From: Phlebotomus papatasi
Lineage: Eukaryota > Arthropoda > Insecta > Diptera > Psychodidae
Reading direction: 5' to 3'
NCBI RefSeq assembly: GCF_024763615.1
Contig: NC_077224.1
Location: 50,168,712-50,232,711, forward strand
DNA: 64,000 nt
Position numbers and translations under genes: made by a program. The notes beneath the pieces were generated by a model. It had not been told where the DNA came from. It searched no databases and saw only the letters and a program-made list of their open reading frames with translations. Position 1 is the first letter of the stretch; each line of letters opens with the position of its first letter. Positions 54,821 to 64,000 of the stretch are shown piece by piece.

Positions 54821-55071
54821 AGCGATGCAACTTTATTTTCGTATCTTATAAGATAAGATGTCAAATTTTGAATTATAAGATTTTGGTATGCAAGATTAAG
54901 GTCTATGTGGTGAGTTTATTCAAATGAGACTACCATGCTAGCTATGAGTGTCATTTAGTTTTCGCGCTAATTTTGCTCTTTGGAAAGCAGAAGGCGGGAA
55001 GGAAAAACAGTAGAAAAGTGGAAAATATTAAGTGAAAAAGTTCATTCTGAGGAAACGGTGACCAAAAGAAA

Positions 55072-56698
55072 ATGTTTAAGACTCGTTTACTGGTGAGTAG
55101 TACTTCTTTGAGATCTATAAATCACAATGAAAAGTTAAGTTTAGGTTTTTCCTAATGTTCATTTCTTTACAGAATGAGAGATCTTCAGAGATCAGTGGAA
55201 AGTTAATATTAGCAGGAAGCATTTGTTGTCTTTGCAGAGAGTGACTTCCAAGTAAAGCTTGCACTCCCTTCATCAGAAAGTCTGTCATAAAGACGAGTAG
55301 GGGAAAGTGCCCATGCTTGATACGATCTAAGCTTGATAATAACTATTTTTTTCCTACGTTAATCAATAATTGTGACTCATAGTAATATATTTTAATAGCT
55401 GGTCCTAAGACTCACATTTCCTAAAAAAATTAGGATCCCAGCTCTTTTTTCCTAGTTTCAGGAAGCAAAAATCAAAAATGGGTCCAAAACTGTAATTTCG
55501 ATACATGATATTTCATAAGTATTTCCTAATTAATATCGCTGTTCAGGAAAACTACTATCATAGGCACATAGAGAGTTCATCAGTATTAATATTTATGCAA
55601 AAATATTTTTACTTGGGGACCCTGTTTTTAAGGGTGGTGACAAATTCATAAATTCTATCTGTGTCCATCCTATATTTTAAGAAGGGTCCATGAATGATAA
55701 TTTTAATGTGGCGACTCTATCATTAGATGTGATTCTTTCATAATTACACCTATTAGAATCCTCCAATTTTATCGACAATTGACATAGCCTTCAACCCTGT
55801 TGTATGAATTTTAAGGTTGCAGAGTGACATTTTCATGGACTCAAAGTGAAAAAATGGTTTTCGCTAGCTCCTTAATGTCATAAAAACATGGCTTAGAAAA
55901 ATTACATAAAAGTGATATTAAAACTAATAACCAGTCTTGCAAACGATTTAAGCAGATAGATTAGAGTTCCGTCTAAATATTGATGTGCAATTTTTTGTAT
56001 CCGGTAAATTTTTTACAGTGAAAATGGGCCACCGAATTGTCGAATTAATTAATATACAGGAAGGCCCCGGACTCAACTTGTATAAAAATCGCCACTGAAT
56101 TTCTATTTTCTTCTTGAGGAAAATCTAAGGTTTTTCAGGAACTATTTGAGGTGGGATTATAAACCTAAATAAGTGAGACATTTTTTTGACATAGTGCAAG
56201 AATGGCTTCGGTTTGTGTGTTAATCAGAAAATAATCACAAACTTTGGACATCATTTTACAGTATCAAGCTTGGGCACTTTCCCCTATGCTGAACAAAACA
56301 GGAAAATTTGAGGTCACCGGAAAGATTGGATAAGAACTTTGCATAACATAGGTGAAGAGGATGCTCCTGCAAAGATGATTCATTTTGAAGAATAATCTGT
56401 TAGGGATTGGATAAAAATTTCTTTGGAAGTCAGAAGATTGCATCAGGAATAGGATATAATTATGCAGTGCCCAAAATGTATAGTCTTTTTCGTCCCCGAC
56501 GATGTCTTTGGATTATTCTGTATTTGGAAATGCGATCAGAAGATGCAGAAATATACTCACAATTGCACCGATAGCAGAATTACCAAGCTGAAGAAGAAAA
56601 AGCCTGAGATTGCGTTGAGAAAAATAATTAAAATAGTATTTTCAAAAAAATATCTGTTTCATTTTTCAAGAAAAAAATATTGTATTCAGACGAATTAA
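55072..56698 (+). pseudogene. ZAD-type zinc-finger gene, decayed and interrupted
   Basis: An ATG at 55072 opens seven codons up to GTGAGT (55093). An 80-bp intron ends TTTCTTTACAG (55172) and the frame continues in phase to SICCLC (55221-55235), like the first Cys pair of a ZAD domain, then a TGA (55242). The same frame runs on to a TA-target element at 55298-56286. After it come MLNKTGKFEVTG and, in another frame, GEEDAPAKMI and SVRDWIKISLEVRR (56351-56440), which fit the ZAD pattern of acidic-LP-x-x-IC and the following helix. That frame continues to MQCPKC at 56462 and a Lys-rich stretch to 56698. ZAD proteins are insect nuclear DNA-binding factors. Stops, a frameshift and the insertion make this non-functional. 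Confidence 0.55.
55298..56286. mobile_element. TA-target element, word GCTTGATA, in the ZAD pseudogene
   Basis: 989 bp, ends TAGGGGAAAGTGCCCATGC and GCTTGGGCACTTTCCCCTA, the right one preceded by GTATCAA. Word CATGCTTGATACG, AAGCTTGATAATAAC, GTATCAAGC. The interior aligns with 25532-26518: AGACATTTTTTTGACATAG with AGAGATTTTTTTAGTGTAG, and ACTTTGGACATCATTTT with ATTTTGAACATCATTTT. So backbone is shared and word is not. Confidence 0.85.
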
Positions 56699-56869
56699 AG
56701 ATTTCTCAACTTAAAATTAGTAAAATGAGTATTAAGAAAACCATTCCTTAAATTTTTCTCTCGAAAAACACCCATAAACAGACAATCTCGTAATTTGCGG
56801 CACCTCTGAAAGTGCCCAATAGTTATGAGACGTTTTTAGGTTGGAATTCATATTTTATAAAATTCACCA

Positions 56870-57030
56870 CTCAGGGTTGCATCGCAAATCTCGTTCATAT
56901 AAAATCTCGTTCTGAACAGAGCCTGCCAATAAACTTACGAGATTTGACATCTCGTTCATAAAGTTGCATCGCAAATCTCTTAAGTTAATAGACTAATAGA
57001 TGAGATCTGTAAAGTTGCATCGCGCTGAAA
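56870..57030. repeat. Three GTTGCATCGC repeats
   Basis: GTTGCATCGC at 56876, 56963 and 57014, the first two followed by AAATCTC. ACGAGATTTGACATCTCGTTC, given in two halves ACGAGATTTG and ACATCTCGT, forms a small hairpin near 56938-56955. It may be the end region of the bracketed segment above. Confidence 0.55.
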
Positions 57031-57039
57031 ATCATTATT

Positions 57040-57290
57040 TGACTTTCGACTAATATCACAATTATTAAAGTATACCTTAAATTTTACAAAAAAGAAAGAT
57101 ATTTTTAGGTTACAAGTGAAATAGTGATAAATTTAAAAAGAGCCAAGATTCAAGCCCAGCTAGGAATGGAATTTCTTTGAATAAGGTATTTGAAAAGTGA
57201 AACTTGTGTTCCTCAAAACCTCTAATGGGGGCGTGGCCTATATTTTTATGCAGAACGTACAGAGTAATTCAAATACAGTCTTATCTTACA
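57040..57290. other. No gene; one GGGGCGTGGCC box
   Basis: AT-rich spacer. GGGGGCGTGGCCTA near 57228-57241 is the reverse complement of the GGCCACGCCC box family. Confidence 0.35.
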
Positions 57291-57291
57291 G

Positions 57292-57526
57292 TAGGGTGAA
57301 AGGAACGTCTATTGACACTTTAAGAACTCGTGTCAGCACCTATTGACACCCTACTCTGTACCATTTGGGACATGAAATTTGAACATCTCTGTTTATAGTA
57401 AAAGGTATATTTCAGAAAAAACGTTGTATTATACTTATATTTTACTAGATACATTAAATAATTTTCAACATTTTGACAAAAGTGTCAATAGGGGTTCCCT
57501 GTCGAACAGACGTTTCTCCGACCCTA
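57292..57526. mobile_element. TA-target element, word TATTGACAC, copy 2
   Basis: 235 bp, ends TAGGGTGAAAGGAACGTC and GACGTTTCTCCGACCCTA. Words GTCTATTGACACTTTAAG, CACCTATTGACACCC and TGTCAATAGGGGTTCC. Same family as 22319-22530, with better preserved ends. Confidence 0.9.
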
Positions 57527-57560
57527 GGTAGTTTTTGAAATGTATTTAAGGATGAGTATT

Positions 57561-58239
57561 TAGGGTAACTGCAAGGGTAACTGTACCAAATTTCAGTATA
57601 GTTACGTGCACCTTGTAGGATAAGTGTGTCAAATTCCGGCCAGCTTGCAATTTCGGTCACCTTTTTTGTTGACGTGAAAAAGATATTGGAAGAATTCCCG
57701 AAGGGCAAGGAACTATGAGAATAAAGGTGGCCGAAATAGGGTACCAAAGCTATGTCTATATTTTTATTCATTTTAAAATGTATTAAGGATGATTTTAAAG
57801 TAAATAAAGATGGTAAACTCTTTACAAGGTGCCAAGCAACACTCTTTCAGAAGAAAGAATAAAAAATCAATTTGTATTTATAATATTACATTTCAAACTT
57901 GAGACTTTGACGCTTTCATGCAACTATACCGAAATTTGGCACACTTACCCTAGATAGTTTATCCTCTTTATTTTCTCTAATATCATTCTTAGTACATTTT
58001 AAAATGAATAAAAATATAGACAAAGCTTTGAGTAATATTTCGGCCATCTTGATTTTCGTAGTTCTTGGTCTTCCAGAATTCTTCCCAAAGTCTTTTTCCC
58101 ATCATCTCGTGCGTAGAAGTAACATTTTTGTTTTTTTTTTTTGCATTGCAAGAGTATGCAAAAACTAAAAATTCATGGAAATTTGAGGAAGAAAAGAAGT
58201 GGCCGAAATTGCAAGCTGACCGAAATTTGATTCACCCTA
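57561..58239. mobile_element. TA-target element, word TTTCGGC, copy 4, split by copy 3
   Basis: Left TAGGGTAACTGCAAGGG and GTACCAAATTTCAGTATAG; right GGCCGAAATTGCAAGCTG, TGACCGAAATTTGATTCACCC-TA with the last base pair TA at 58238-58239. Copy 3 (57616-57952) interrupts it. Joining CCTTG-TA-GATAGTTTATCC across the insert matches copy 1, CCTTGTAGAGAGTTTATCG, which proves that a single TA became two. Confidence 0.85.
57616..57952. mobile_element. TA-target element, word TTTCGGC, copy 3, inserted in copy 4
   Basis: 337 bp, reversed relative to copies 1 and 2. Ends TAGGATAAGTGTGTC and GGCACACTTACCCTA. Contains AATTCCGGCCAGC, CAATTTCGGTCACC, GTGGCCGAAATAGG. Internally deleted relative to the 430-bp copies. 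The ORF at 57454-57771 runs across it and is meaningless. Confidence 0.9.
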
Positions 58240-58249
58240 TGTATTAAAT

Positions 58250-59960
58250 CAAATAAATTATGAGAAATTCATTCTCTGTGCTCCATGGCCACAGTAGGAT
58301 AGTTCGTAAAATACTAATATGTTCCACAATGCATATAAAATTAAATAATCCCACTCTGTTGTACTCCCTGTTTCAGGAAAAATCGTATATTTGGAAAAAT
58401 CTTGGAATTCAGAAATAAATTCCATGAATTCTTTTATTATTGGTAAAAATCTCTAACATCTGCATACATAAGGCATTTACAGAACATTAAACATTTACTT
58501 TAAAATATTTTTAATTCTCAATAATTTCAGCCGAAGAAATAATTTTTCTCGGAATAAAAATTTTGCCCAAACGTATGGCTTCTTTTTAGGACAAAAGGAA
58601 TAGTACTAAATAAAATATTAAAAATAATATTAATTTTATTATACTTTTATTATTAAACTTATAATTTTTATTGCAGAACTTTTCGCACAAAATGCAGTCA
58701 ATGGCATATTTATGAACATAGAATGAAGTGAAATGCATAATTCTGAAGCCTAGAGCGCATGGTACTAAAACCTCATCAACGAAGAAGGAAACAGTAGGAA
58801 AAAAAAGTTAAATACATTGACAAAAGGCTTATTATGAGTTGTGAATTATATTCTTAATTAAAATTCCTTAATTAAATGCGGCTAATTAGCCTTCGACGAC
58901 CAAAATTGTGCTCCCCTTCAAGTACAAGTGGATGGATGGCATGGAAAAAAATGTCTATGCTGTGGAGCATAAGTTAAAAGGGATGAAATGTGTGTTGGAA
59001 AGGAGACAGAGCTTCCCTTGGGTATTTCATTCCGCGAATAAATACCATTTTAATTAATAATTTCACTAATTGAAGCCTTTCCCGAGCAAGACGACAATTC
59101 ATGGTGGTTGAGGGACGAGTGAGGGGATGACGCAGGTTTCACCATCATAACATACACAAGCACTAATGAGACACTCGTCTTCCAGATTCTCTCCATCTTC
59201 ACTCCCATGTGTGTCTCCTGGGTGCCTCATCTCCGATTCTTGTGTCATTTCTCCTCCAGCCTCGTCCCCAGAGAGGTCCGAAGCTGAGGAGCAATTTTGG
59301 TCGATGGTTGTGGCTCAGTATGTCACAGGTTGTGGCAATTGACTTGCTAAATTGCAGCTATTATTACGTAAAGTCTTTCGGGTTTAAAGTTTATTATCAT
59401 TATGATTTTACGATAAAATACGTATTTGAACAAAAGTTTAACCCTCAAGGAAAACTGAATCTTATATGTACATTTTAATTACTGTACATGGTCTGCAAAT
59501 CATAAAAGTCTTTGACGCAAAAATCTGCCAAATGCCAGGAAACATATAATTTAATTTACTATTCAAATCTGCTTAATAAAGTTATTATGGACTTGTTATT
59601 AAAATAAATTTATTGTTTTAACCACATTTGCAGAAAGTTTTACTGCAGTAAATACGTTATTTGAAAGAAATCTGTAATTGCAGCAAGTGCAATTCTTGTA
59701 GTCTTTTACGGCCAAGATTAGTTGGACGAATTATTTGAACCAGAAGAAGTGCAATTCTCAAGATTTTCTAGTCATGATTAAGTAGTTCTAGTGTCTATAC
59801 TAGTTATCAATTTTAGCCCAGTTGCCATTATCACTTTTACTGGTTTTTAAAAATCTCATTGATAATTTTCTTTCAATATTTAATCTCAAATTATATTTTT
59901 CCCAAAAACCTTGGCCAAAAACCAGTTAGAGAAGTTAAGCTTTTTAGCTAAGCCTTAGGA
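58250..59960. other. Apparently single-copy DNA, no gene recognised
   Basis: AT-rich, GC-richer at about 58880-59350. Repeated TTAATTA strings at 58850-58890 and 59050-59070. The frame at 59209-59478 has no motif. No transposon ends. Confidence 0.35.
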
Positions 59961-59966
59961 CACTAA

Positions 59967-60167
59967 AGCGGTATTCAGACTAGAGACTTACCTCAGTTCC
60001 CGAAGGTCTCAAAATCTTAAATAGCGACCAATTTTATTCCTTTTTGATAGCCTAAGGTAATTTATCTTTAATAATCCATTCCTCAGGTAGATTTTGCCAA
60101 AAAATCGTGAGTGATAATAAATAGAGCAGTTAAGCCATATGGCTAAGCCTTAGGTCTGAAGCCCGTA
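59967..60167. mobile_element. Family C MITE, copy 3 (reversed)
   Basis: 201 bp, flanked by TAA (59964-59966, 60168-60170). Contains CAGTTCCCGAAGGTCTCAAA on the left and GGCTAAGCCTTAGGTCTGAA then GCCCGTA on the right. A partial second head, AAGCTTTTTAGCTAAGCC, lies just outside at 59937-59954. Confidence 0.8.
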
Positions 60168-60169
60168 TA

Positions 60170-60500
60170 AGGCCCAAAATAGACATAGGGATCGGCTTAG
60201 GAATCAGCCCAAAAAATGAGGATTGGTGTCGATACAGTCACGTATCAGCCCATAATTTTGAGGATCAGGCTGATCTTCTAAATTCATGAGTTTTAGTGGA
60301 ATTACGGGGATTGTGACATTAGAAATTTTCGAAGTGTCAATTGGGTGGAAAAACATGGGAAGTAGTGGTACGCATTGTCGCAAAATCTTAAAATGCATTA
60401 AGATTGGAGTAATGGGAAGGTCAGAGTGCTCCTTTCTGTACCAAACATCCATTGATATTAGACTTAAGAGATCTTTCAGAAATCAAAATGTGCACATTTA
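60170..60500. other. No gene recognised
   Basis: Mixed sequence with small inverted strings such as GGATCAGGCTGATC near 60261. Overlapping frames on both strands lack motifs. Confidence 0.3.
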
Positions 60501-60533
60501 ATAAACATTTACGCTGAAAACGCTAATCCGATG

Positions 60534-60650
60534 TTCGCCAGAGAGTTCATTTCTTTTCAAAATGAAACACTTCGAATTTTTCGAATTAGGGTCGAAAGCT
60601 TTGGTAAAAATTCGAAGTCTTTCATTTTGAAAAGAAACGAATTCATCTTT
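60534..60650. repeat. Hairpin related to the retroposon-like inserts
   Basis: Arms TTCATTTCTTTTCAAAATG and CATTTTGAAAAGAAACGAA, then ACTTCGAATTTTT and AAAAATTCGAAGT, enclose GGGTCGAAAGCTTTGG. The same loop string occurs at 27631-27646 and, with changes, near 53310-53320. Confidence 0.6.
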
Positions 60651-60654
60651 TACT

Positions 60655-61270
60655 GCTCGAACTCTACACAGAAATTTCTGAGAAATGTCGTCACGCTGTT
60701 TGTCCATGTGTCTGTCTGTCTGTCCGGCCGTTACATCACTTAGAGACCAAACGGTTAGGGACAGAGACTTGGAAGATTCAAGGAATCCCACATAAGTCGA
60801 CTTCAACATCAATAACATGTCCCTCATTTTCTCGCTATTCCTCCTCTTTCCCCTCAAAACGATATTTTTTAATATCTCGAAACAGTTTTTCGGTTTCCTA
60901 GACAGAGATTTCGTCCATATTATACAAGAATATTGTTGAATCATTCCTAAAAACGATCTTTCAAGATTAAAAGTTAAAGAGGCTCTATAGATCGTATTTC
61001 TCAACCGAATGCGGTCATATTTGGGCTCGTTGGAAAGGTCTTGGGATTTCTGATAAATCTAAACCTTTTCCAATAGGTTATGAAACGCTAATGACCCTGT
61101 TATAAATCAATAAGTAATTGTTATCCAAAAAAATTGTATTGCTTTTAAGCTATTTTGCGGAATCTTTTGAATGATTTATAAATCAGTTCAAATCAGTTGT
61201 GATCTCATTAATGATGCAAAAATGGTTTTGAAGTATAGCATCTAAGTGACGAGTCTGAAGGCTAAAGATG
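60655..61270 (+). repeat. Repeat J, copy 4, with CTGT microsatellite head
   Basis: Starts near TACTGCTCGAACTC, has GTCTGTCTGTCTGTCC at 60709-60724, then GAGACCAAACGGTTAGG, CTCAACCGAATGCGGTC, GGGCTCGTTGGAAAGGTC and TATAAATCAGTTCAAATCAG. The 168-codon minus-strand frame at 60498-61004 crosses the hairpin and this repeat and is not a gene. Confidence 0.65.
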
Positions 61271-61279
61271 ACATCTCTA

Positions 61280-62215
61280 CCTTTTTGTCTTTAAGATTTA
61301 GAACCGAATCTATCCCGTGATCTAATCAACAATATTTGTCACAAAGGTTAAAAATTAGGTTATAACAGTTAAATTGTCTCAATCTGCTTTAGCCAATGTG
61401 AAGTGATATACAAGAAAAGTGAAGAAAGAAGAGCAGAAGGAGGGAATGGAAAAAACAGCAAGAAAATGCCGCTGGAGACTGTTTGGTGCTTCTAATGAGC
61501 CGCTTTTGATTTCATCAGCACCCATAAAGAGGCATATTGGCGAAATTTTACAATAAAATTCCATTGAATGCCAATTTTTTTTCATAGCTCCCTCCATCCA
61601 GATATTCTCCCCCACACATCCTCAAACATCATCATCGTCATTATTTGGTGTCCAATTATAATTCCAACAGTGGGCAAACTTATGAAAATCTCACACAAAA
61701 GAGATTTATACGCGAGGGGGTCTCATTTATGAGTGCTGCATTTTATGCCGCAGAGTTGATGTCTGGGAGACGATCCCACATAATTGGCTCAATTCTCTAC
61801 GCAATCTAATTAGTGGCTCAGAATCGAAAGCTTCTCAGCACGTAATTATTGCATCAATTCACCTAATGGATGATGAAATAAAACACACACTTTTAAATGT
61901 TGCCACTCAGCATTCCCTTCTTTGCTCTACCTCTTGTCGTTGTTCAACCTAACAGTTTAGGGCTTCTTAGACATGGCATAGTTGTCCAACAAGATCTTCA
62001 GTTTAACAAGGTTGAATTAAGATGCACTTGTTAAATTTCTAAGAAGAGTACTTCATTTTTGATTTAAAGTAGGGGCGGGAGGGGTTGCTTCAAAGAGCAT
62101 ACGACTAATTGTTTAAAAGGTCTTGACCTTAGCTACAATATACTGAAATTTTTAGGGAGTCGAAATTAAACGTTACATTTTCATCATCCATAATCCTATT
62201 CTGACAATTAGCGTA
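61280..62215. other. Apparently single-copy DNA, no gene recognised
   Basis: Moderate composition. The frame at 61379-61615 (minus) lacks motifs. It may be unique non-coding DNA. Confidence 0.35.
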
Positions 62216-62218
62216 GAG

Positions 62219-63108
62219 TAAGTACTTTTCGCCACCTTAAGGTTTGACACCCTTATAATTCTTACACTTTTTGTCGAAATAAAATGAAATTTTGTGTACA
62301 AGTGCTTTGAAGCATTGTCTATCTATTGAACCAGGAGACTTTCCGGGAACTTTTGAGCATCTGGTTGAAAAAGTACATTTCCTGCAACAATGCATGTTTC
62401 AGTACTTTTCGCCATCTTGTAAACACTTTTTCGCCACTTGTTTTCAATTGATTTTTAAGAAACAGCAGCTTTCGAAAACCCCCAAAAGTACACGGCACAG
62501 TACTTTTCTTATTTAACACCGGTATTAGACAATTATTAGAGTATTTCAAATGATTTTTTGCACATTTTTTATTTGCGATAAAAATCAATTGAAAATTATG
62601 CTTGTTTCAACTAAATTCCGCGAGGAGCGCCACTTGTAAAATGCTTGGAAAAATGAGTGGCGAAAAGTATTTACACAACCGAAAAAAGTAAGCCCTATTT
62701 CACCACATCCGTATTTCTTTTTTTTTTTTTGGAAAACATTATTAAAAAATGATATTAGAACAAAACTTAGTTAATATCGGATTGACTTTCAGTGAAAAAA
62801 TATCAAATACTCTACTGAAAAAAACATAAAATAATGCAAGACAATTTGTCTGAGCGTTGACAAGTTTATTAAGAACTCCATATCTTTTTGGAGGATGTTC
62901 ACGTTCACCTTGTCGACAATTTCTTTAATTAACTTGCAAATAATCTAGTCGGTGGAGCATCTGATATGGTTAACTGATTCATTTTGGCTAGAAGTCACGA
63001 AATAACACTCATTTCGAAGTTCCACGAACTCATAATTTTCTTAAAATGTGATTTTAATTTAGGTGGCGAAAAAGGGCTTACTGGCGAAAAAATACTGACT
63101 CTACCCTA
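62219..63108. mobile_element. TA-target element, word CTTTTCGCCAC, copy 2
   Basis: 890 bp. Left end TAGCGTAGAGTAAGTAC, right end CTGACTCTACCCTA. CTTTTCGCCACC, CTTTTCGCCATC and TTTTTCGCCACTTG on the left half; GAGTGGCGAAAAGTATTTAC, GGTGGCGAAAAAGGGC and TGGCGAAAAAATACTGAC on the right. Related to 24127-24508 but twice as long. Confidence 0.85.
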
Positions 63109-63199
63109 ATAACCTAGAGTTCAGACAATAAAAAGATATTTAAATTCCCATATCTCAGAATTCGGATGTCTAACTGTCCAGATTTTCTTTCAAATGATA

Positions 63200-63870
63200 G
63201 CAATACAAACAAACTGTATACACAAGGACGGCAAGGCGTCCCATGCTTTGCGAAATGCTAGAATTCGTGACTTATGCCCTAGACACACTTACGACCTAAA
63301 CCGATAGTCGGCTTAACGTAATTATAATAAAAATAATAATTAACCTAATTCCCATAAGTTTCCAACTAACTAAGCCGTTTCACGACTTAAGCCGAGAGCC
63401 AGATTAGTCAGAAACTGATGGAAATGTGATCTGATCATTATCTTGATTTTAATTGAGTTAGATCATCTCTCGGCTTAAATCGTAAGTATGTCTACGGCAT
63501 CAGATGATATACTAAAGTATTTATCGCATCATTTATCATTTATTGGTTCACAATAGATTTAGAAAGATTTATAAGTCCCTAAAAAGATCCCCCAAAATAG
63601 CTTAAGAGTAAGACAATTGATTTCTAATCAAAAATAGCTTATCGATTCATAAACGGTTAATACCCAATTGCAACCGGTTCAAAATTGTCAGAAATTTCAA
63701 GACATTTCCAATGAGTCCAAAACATGACACCATTTGGTTGACAAATATGCTCTCTAGAGCTTTTCAACTCTTGCCTTTGAAAAGCGGTATTAAAACTGAT
63801 TTCTACGGTATTTTTTTGTATATGGACGAATATCCGACGTAACCTCTAAAATATATCCAATAATGAAATA
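63200..63870 (-). repeat. Repeat J, copy 5, reversed and interrupted
   Basis: CTTTGCGAAATGCTAGAATTC and, beyond the family D insert, GATGATATACTAAAGTA, CATCATTTATCATTTATTGG, TTATCGATTCATAAACGG and GAGTCCAAAACATGACACC are the complement of J in order. Confidence 0.6.
63275..63499. mobile_element. Family D MITE (PIF/Harbinger-like) inside J
   Basis: Ends TGCCCTAGACACACTTACGA and TCGTAAGTATGTCTACGGCA with the mirrored ACCGATAGTCGGCTTAA / CTCGGCTTAAAT. Flanks TTA (63272-63274) and TCA (63500-63502); the uninterrupted J reads GACTCAGATGC, so the duplicated triplet was TCA and one copy mutated. 225 bp. Confidence 0.75.
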
Positions 63871-63871
63871 G

Positions 63872-64000
63872 TAAATCGTACGACGTATTTTTGATCAAAT
63901 CAATAGAACATGATTTTAAATGGGAAAATGAGGAGTGGGGGAAAATAAGAGGTATGCTAATGGCCCTTGGGCAAATTTATTGAATAGTCTTTTGAGGGTT
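63872..64000. other. AT-rich end of window, nothing recognised
   Basis: No feature that I can support. Confidence 0.3.

Larger units (their letters stand above)
54828..57027. mobile_element. Segment bracketed by an 18-bp inverted repeat (possible gene capture)
   Basis: CAGAGCGATGCAACTTTA (54828-54845) and the complement of TAAAGTTGCATCGCGCTG (57010-57027) differ at one base. GTTGCATCGCAAATCTC repeats at 56876 and 56963 as subterminal copies. Inside lies a decayed ZAD zinc-finger gene in which a TA-target element has inserted. No clear target duplication, so a non-autonomous element carrying a host gene fragment is a hypothesis. Confidence 0.4.

Noticed and set aside
60498..61004. Longest open frame, 168 codons on the minus strand
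   Set aside because: It crosses a hairpin and repeat J including a CTGT microsatellite; no domain, and the frame is not kept in other J copies.

Overview
This is a 64-kb, AT-rich stretch of animal nuclear DNA, most likely from an insect and probably a dipteran. The evidence for that is indirect: a decayed ZAD-type zinc-finger gene (an insect family) with an 80-bp intron, a dense load of short inverted-repeat (MITE-type) DNA transposons, one tRNA-derived SINE and one decayed LINE reverse-transcriptase fragment. I found no intact protein-coding gene, tRNA, rRNA or CRISPR array. The longest open frames (up to 168 codons) sit inside repeats or carry no recognisable motif. The window is either a gene desert or the inside of a very large intron.

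The recognisable content is almost all mobile DNA. (1) About 20 elements, from about 160 bp to 1.1 kb, begin TAGGGKAAAGT or a close variant and end in its reverse complement. They lie at 9.6, 12.4, 16.1, 22.3, 22.7, 24.1, 25.5, 29.4, 36.9, 38.7, 39.8, 40.2, 43.0, 45.0, 51.6, 52.6, 55.3, 57.3, 57.6 (two, nested) and 62.2 kb, with single ends at 2.1, 7.9, 44.8, 47.6 and 47.8 kb. The target is TA, shown by filled/empty-site comparison. (2) Short elements with 3-bp TWA-type duplications (PIF/Harbinger-like) lie at 0.5, 5.6, 6.1, 7.7, 8.0, 27.3, 30.0, 31.8, 34.7, 46.8, 60.0 and 63.3 kb. (3) Two hAT-like MITEs with 8-bp duplications lie at 13.5 and 31.9 kb. (4) Hairpin retroposon-like inserts with 13- to 15-bp duplications lie at 0.6 and 53.2 kb. 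Related hairpins lie at 17.5 and 60.5 kb. (5) A tRNA-type SINE lies at 36.5 kb and a LINE fragment at 51.0-51.6 kb. (6) An unclassified old repeat, called J here, occurs at 7.4, 35.7, 48.7, 60.7 and (reversed) 63.2-63.9 kb and is a frequent insertion target. Several insertions are nested, so their relative ages can be read directly.

The most unusual pattern is in group 1. Each element carries its own short word of about 7-13 bp, repeated in its ends and at several internal sites on both strands: CCTTTGAAT in one, CCTTTAAAT in its close relative, TTTCGGCC, TTTGGACA, CTTTTCGCCAC, TATTGACAC, ATTCGACCGG and others. Elements with alignable backbones carry different words, and between the two closest relatives the word changes the same way at six of eight sites. 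This looks like concerted or selected replacement of a repeated recognition motif and is the main candidate for an undescribed system. A decayed ZAD zinc-finger gene at 55.0-56.7 kb is interrupted by one such element and bracketed by an 18-bp inverted repeat, which may mark a captured gene.

Blocks that look single-copy and might hold cis-regulatory DNA are near 8.3-9.5, 15.0-15.7, 20.0-20.6, 23.0-23.7, 27.8-29.3, 32.3-34.6, 41.3-42.9, 45.8-46.6, 49.5-50.2, 53.8-54.7, 58.3-59.9 and 61.4-62.2 kb. One TATA/initiator arrangement near 34.5 kb is a possible promoter. All readings were done by eye, and repeat boundaries without a target-site duplication are approximate.
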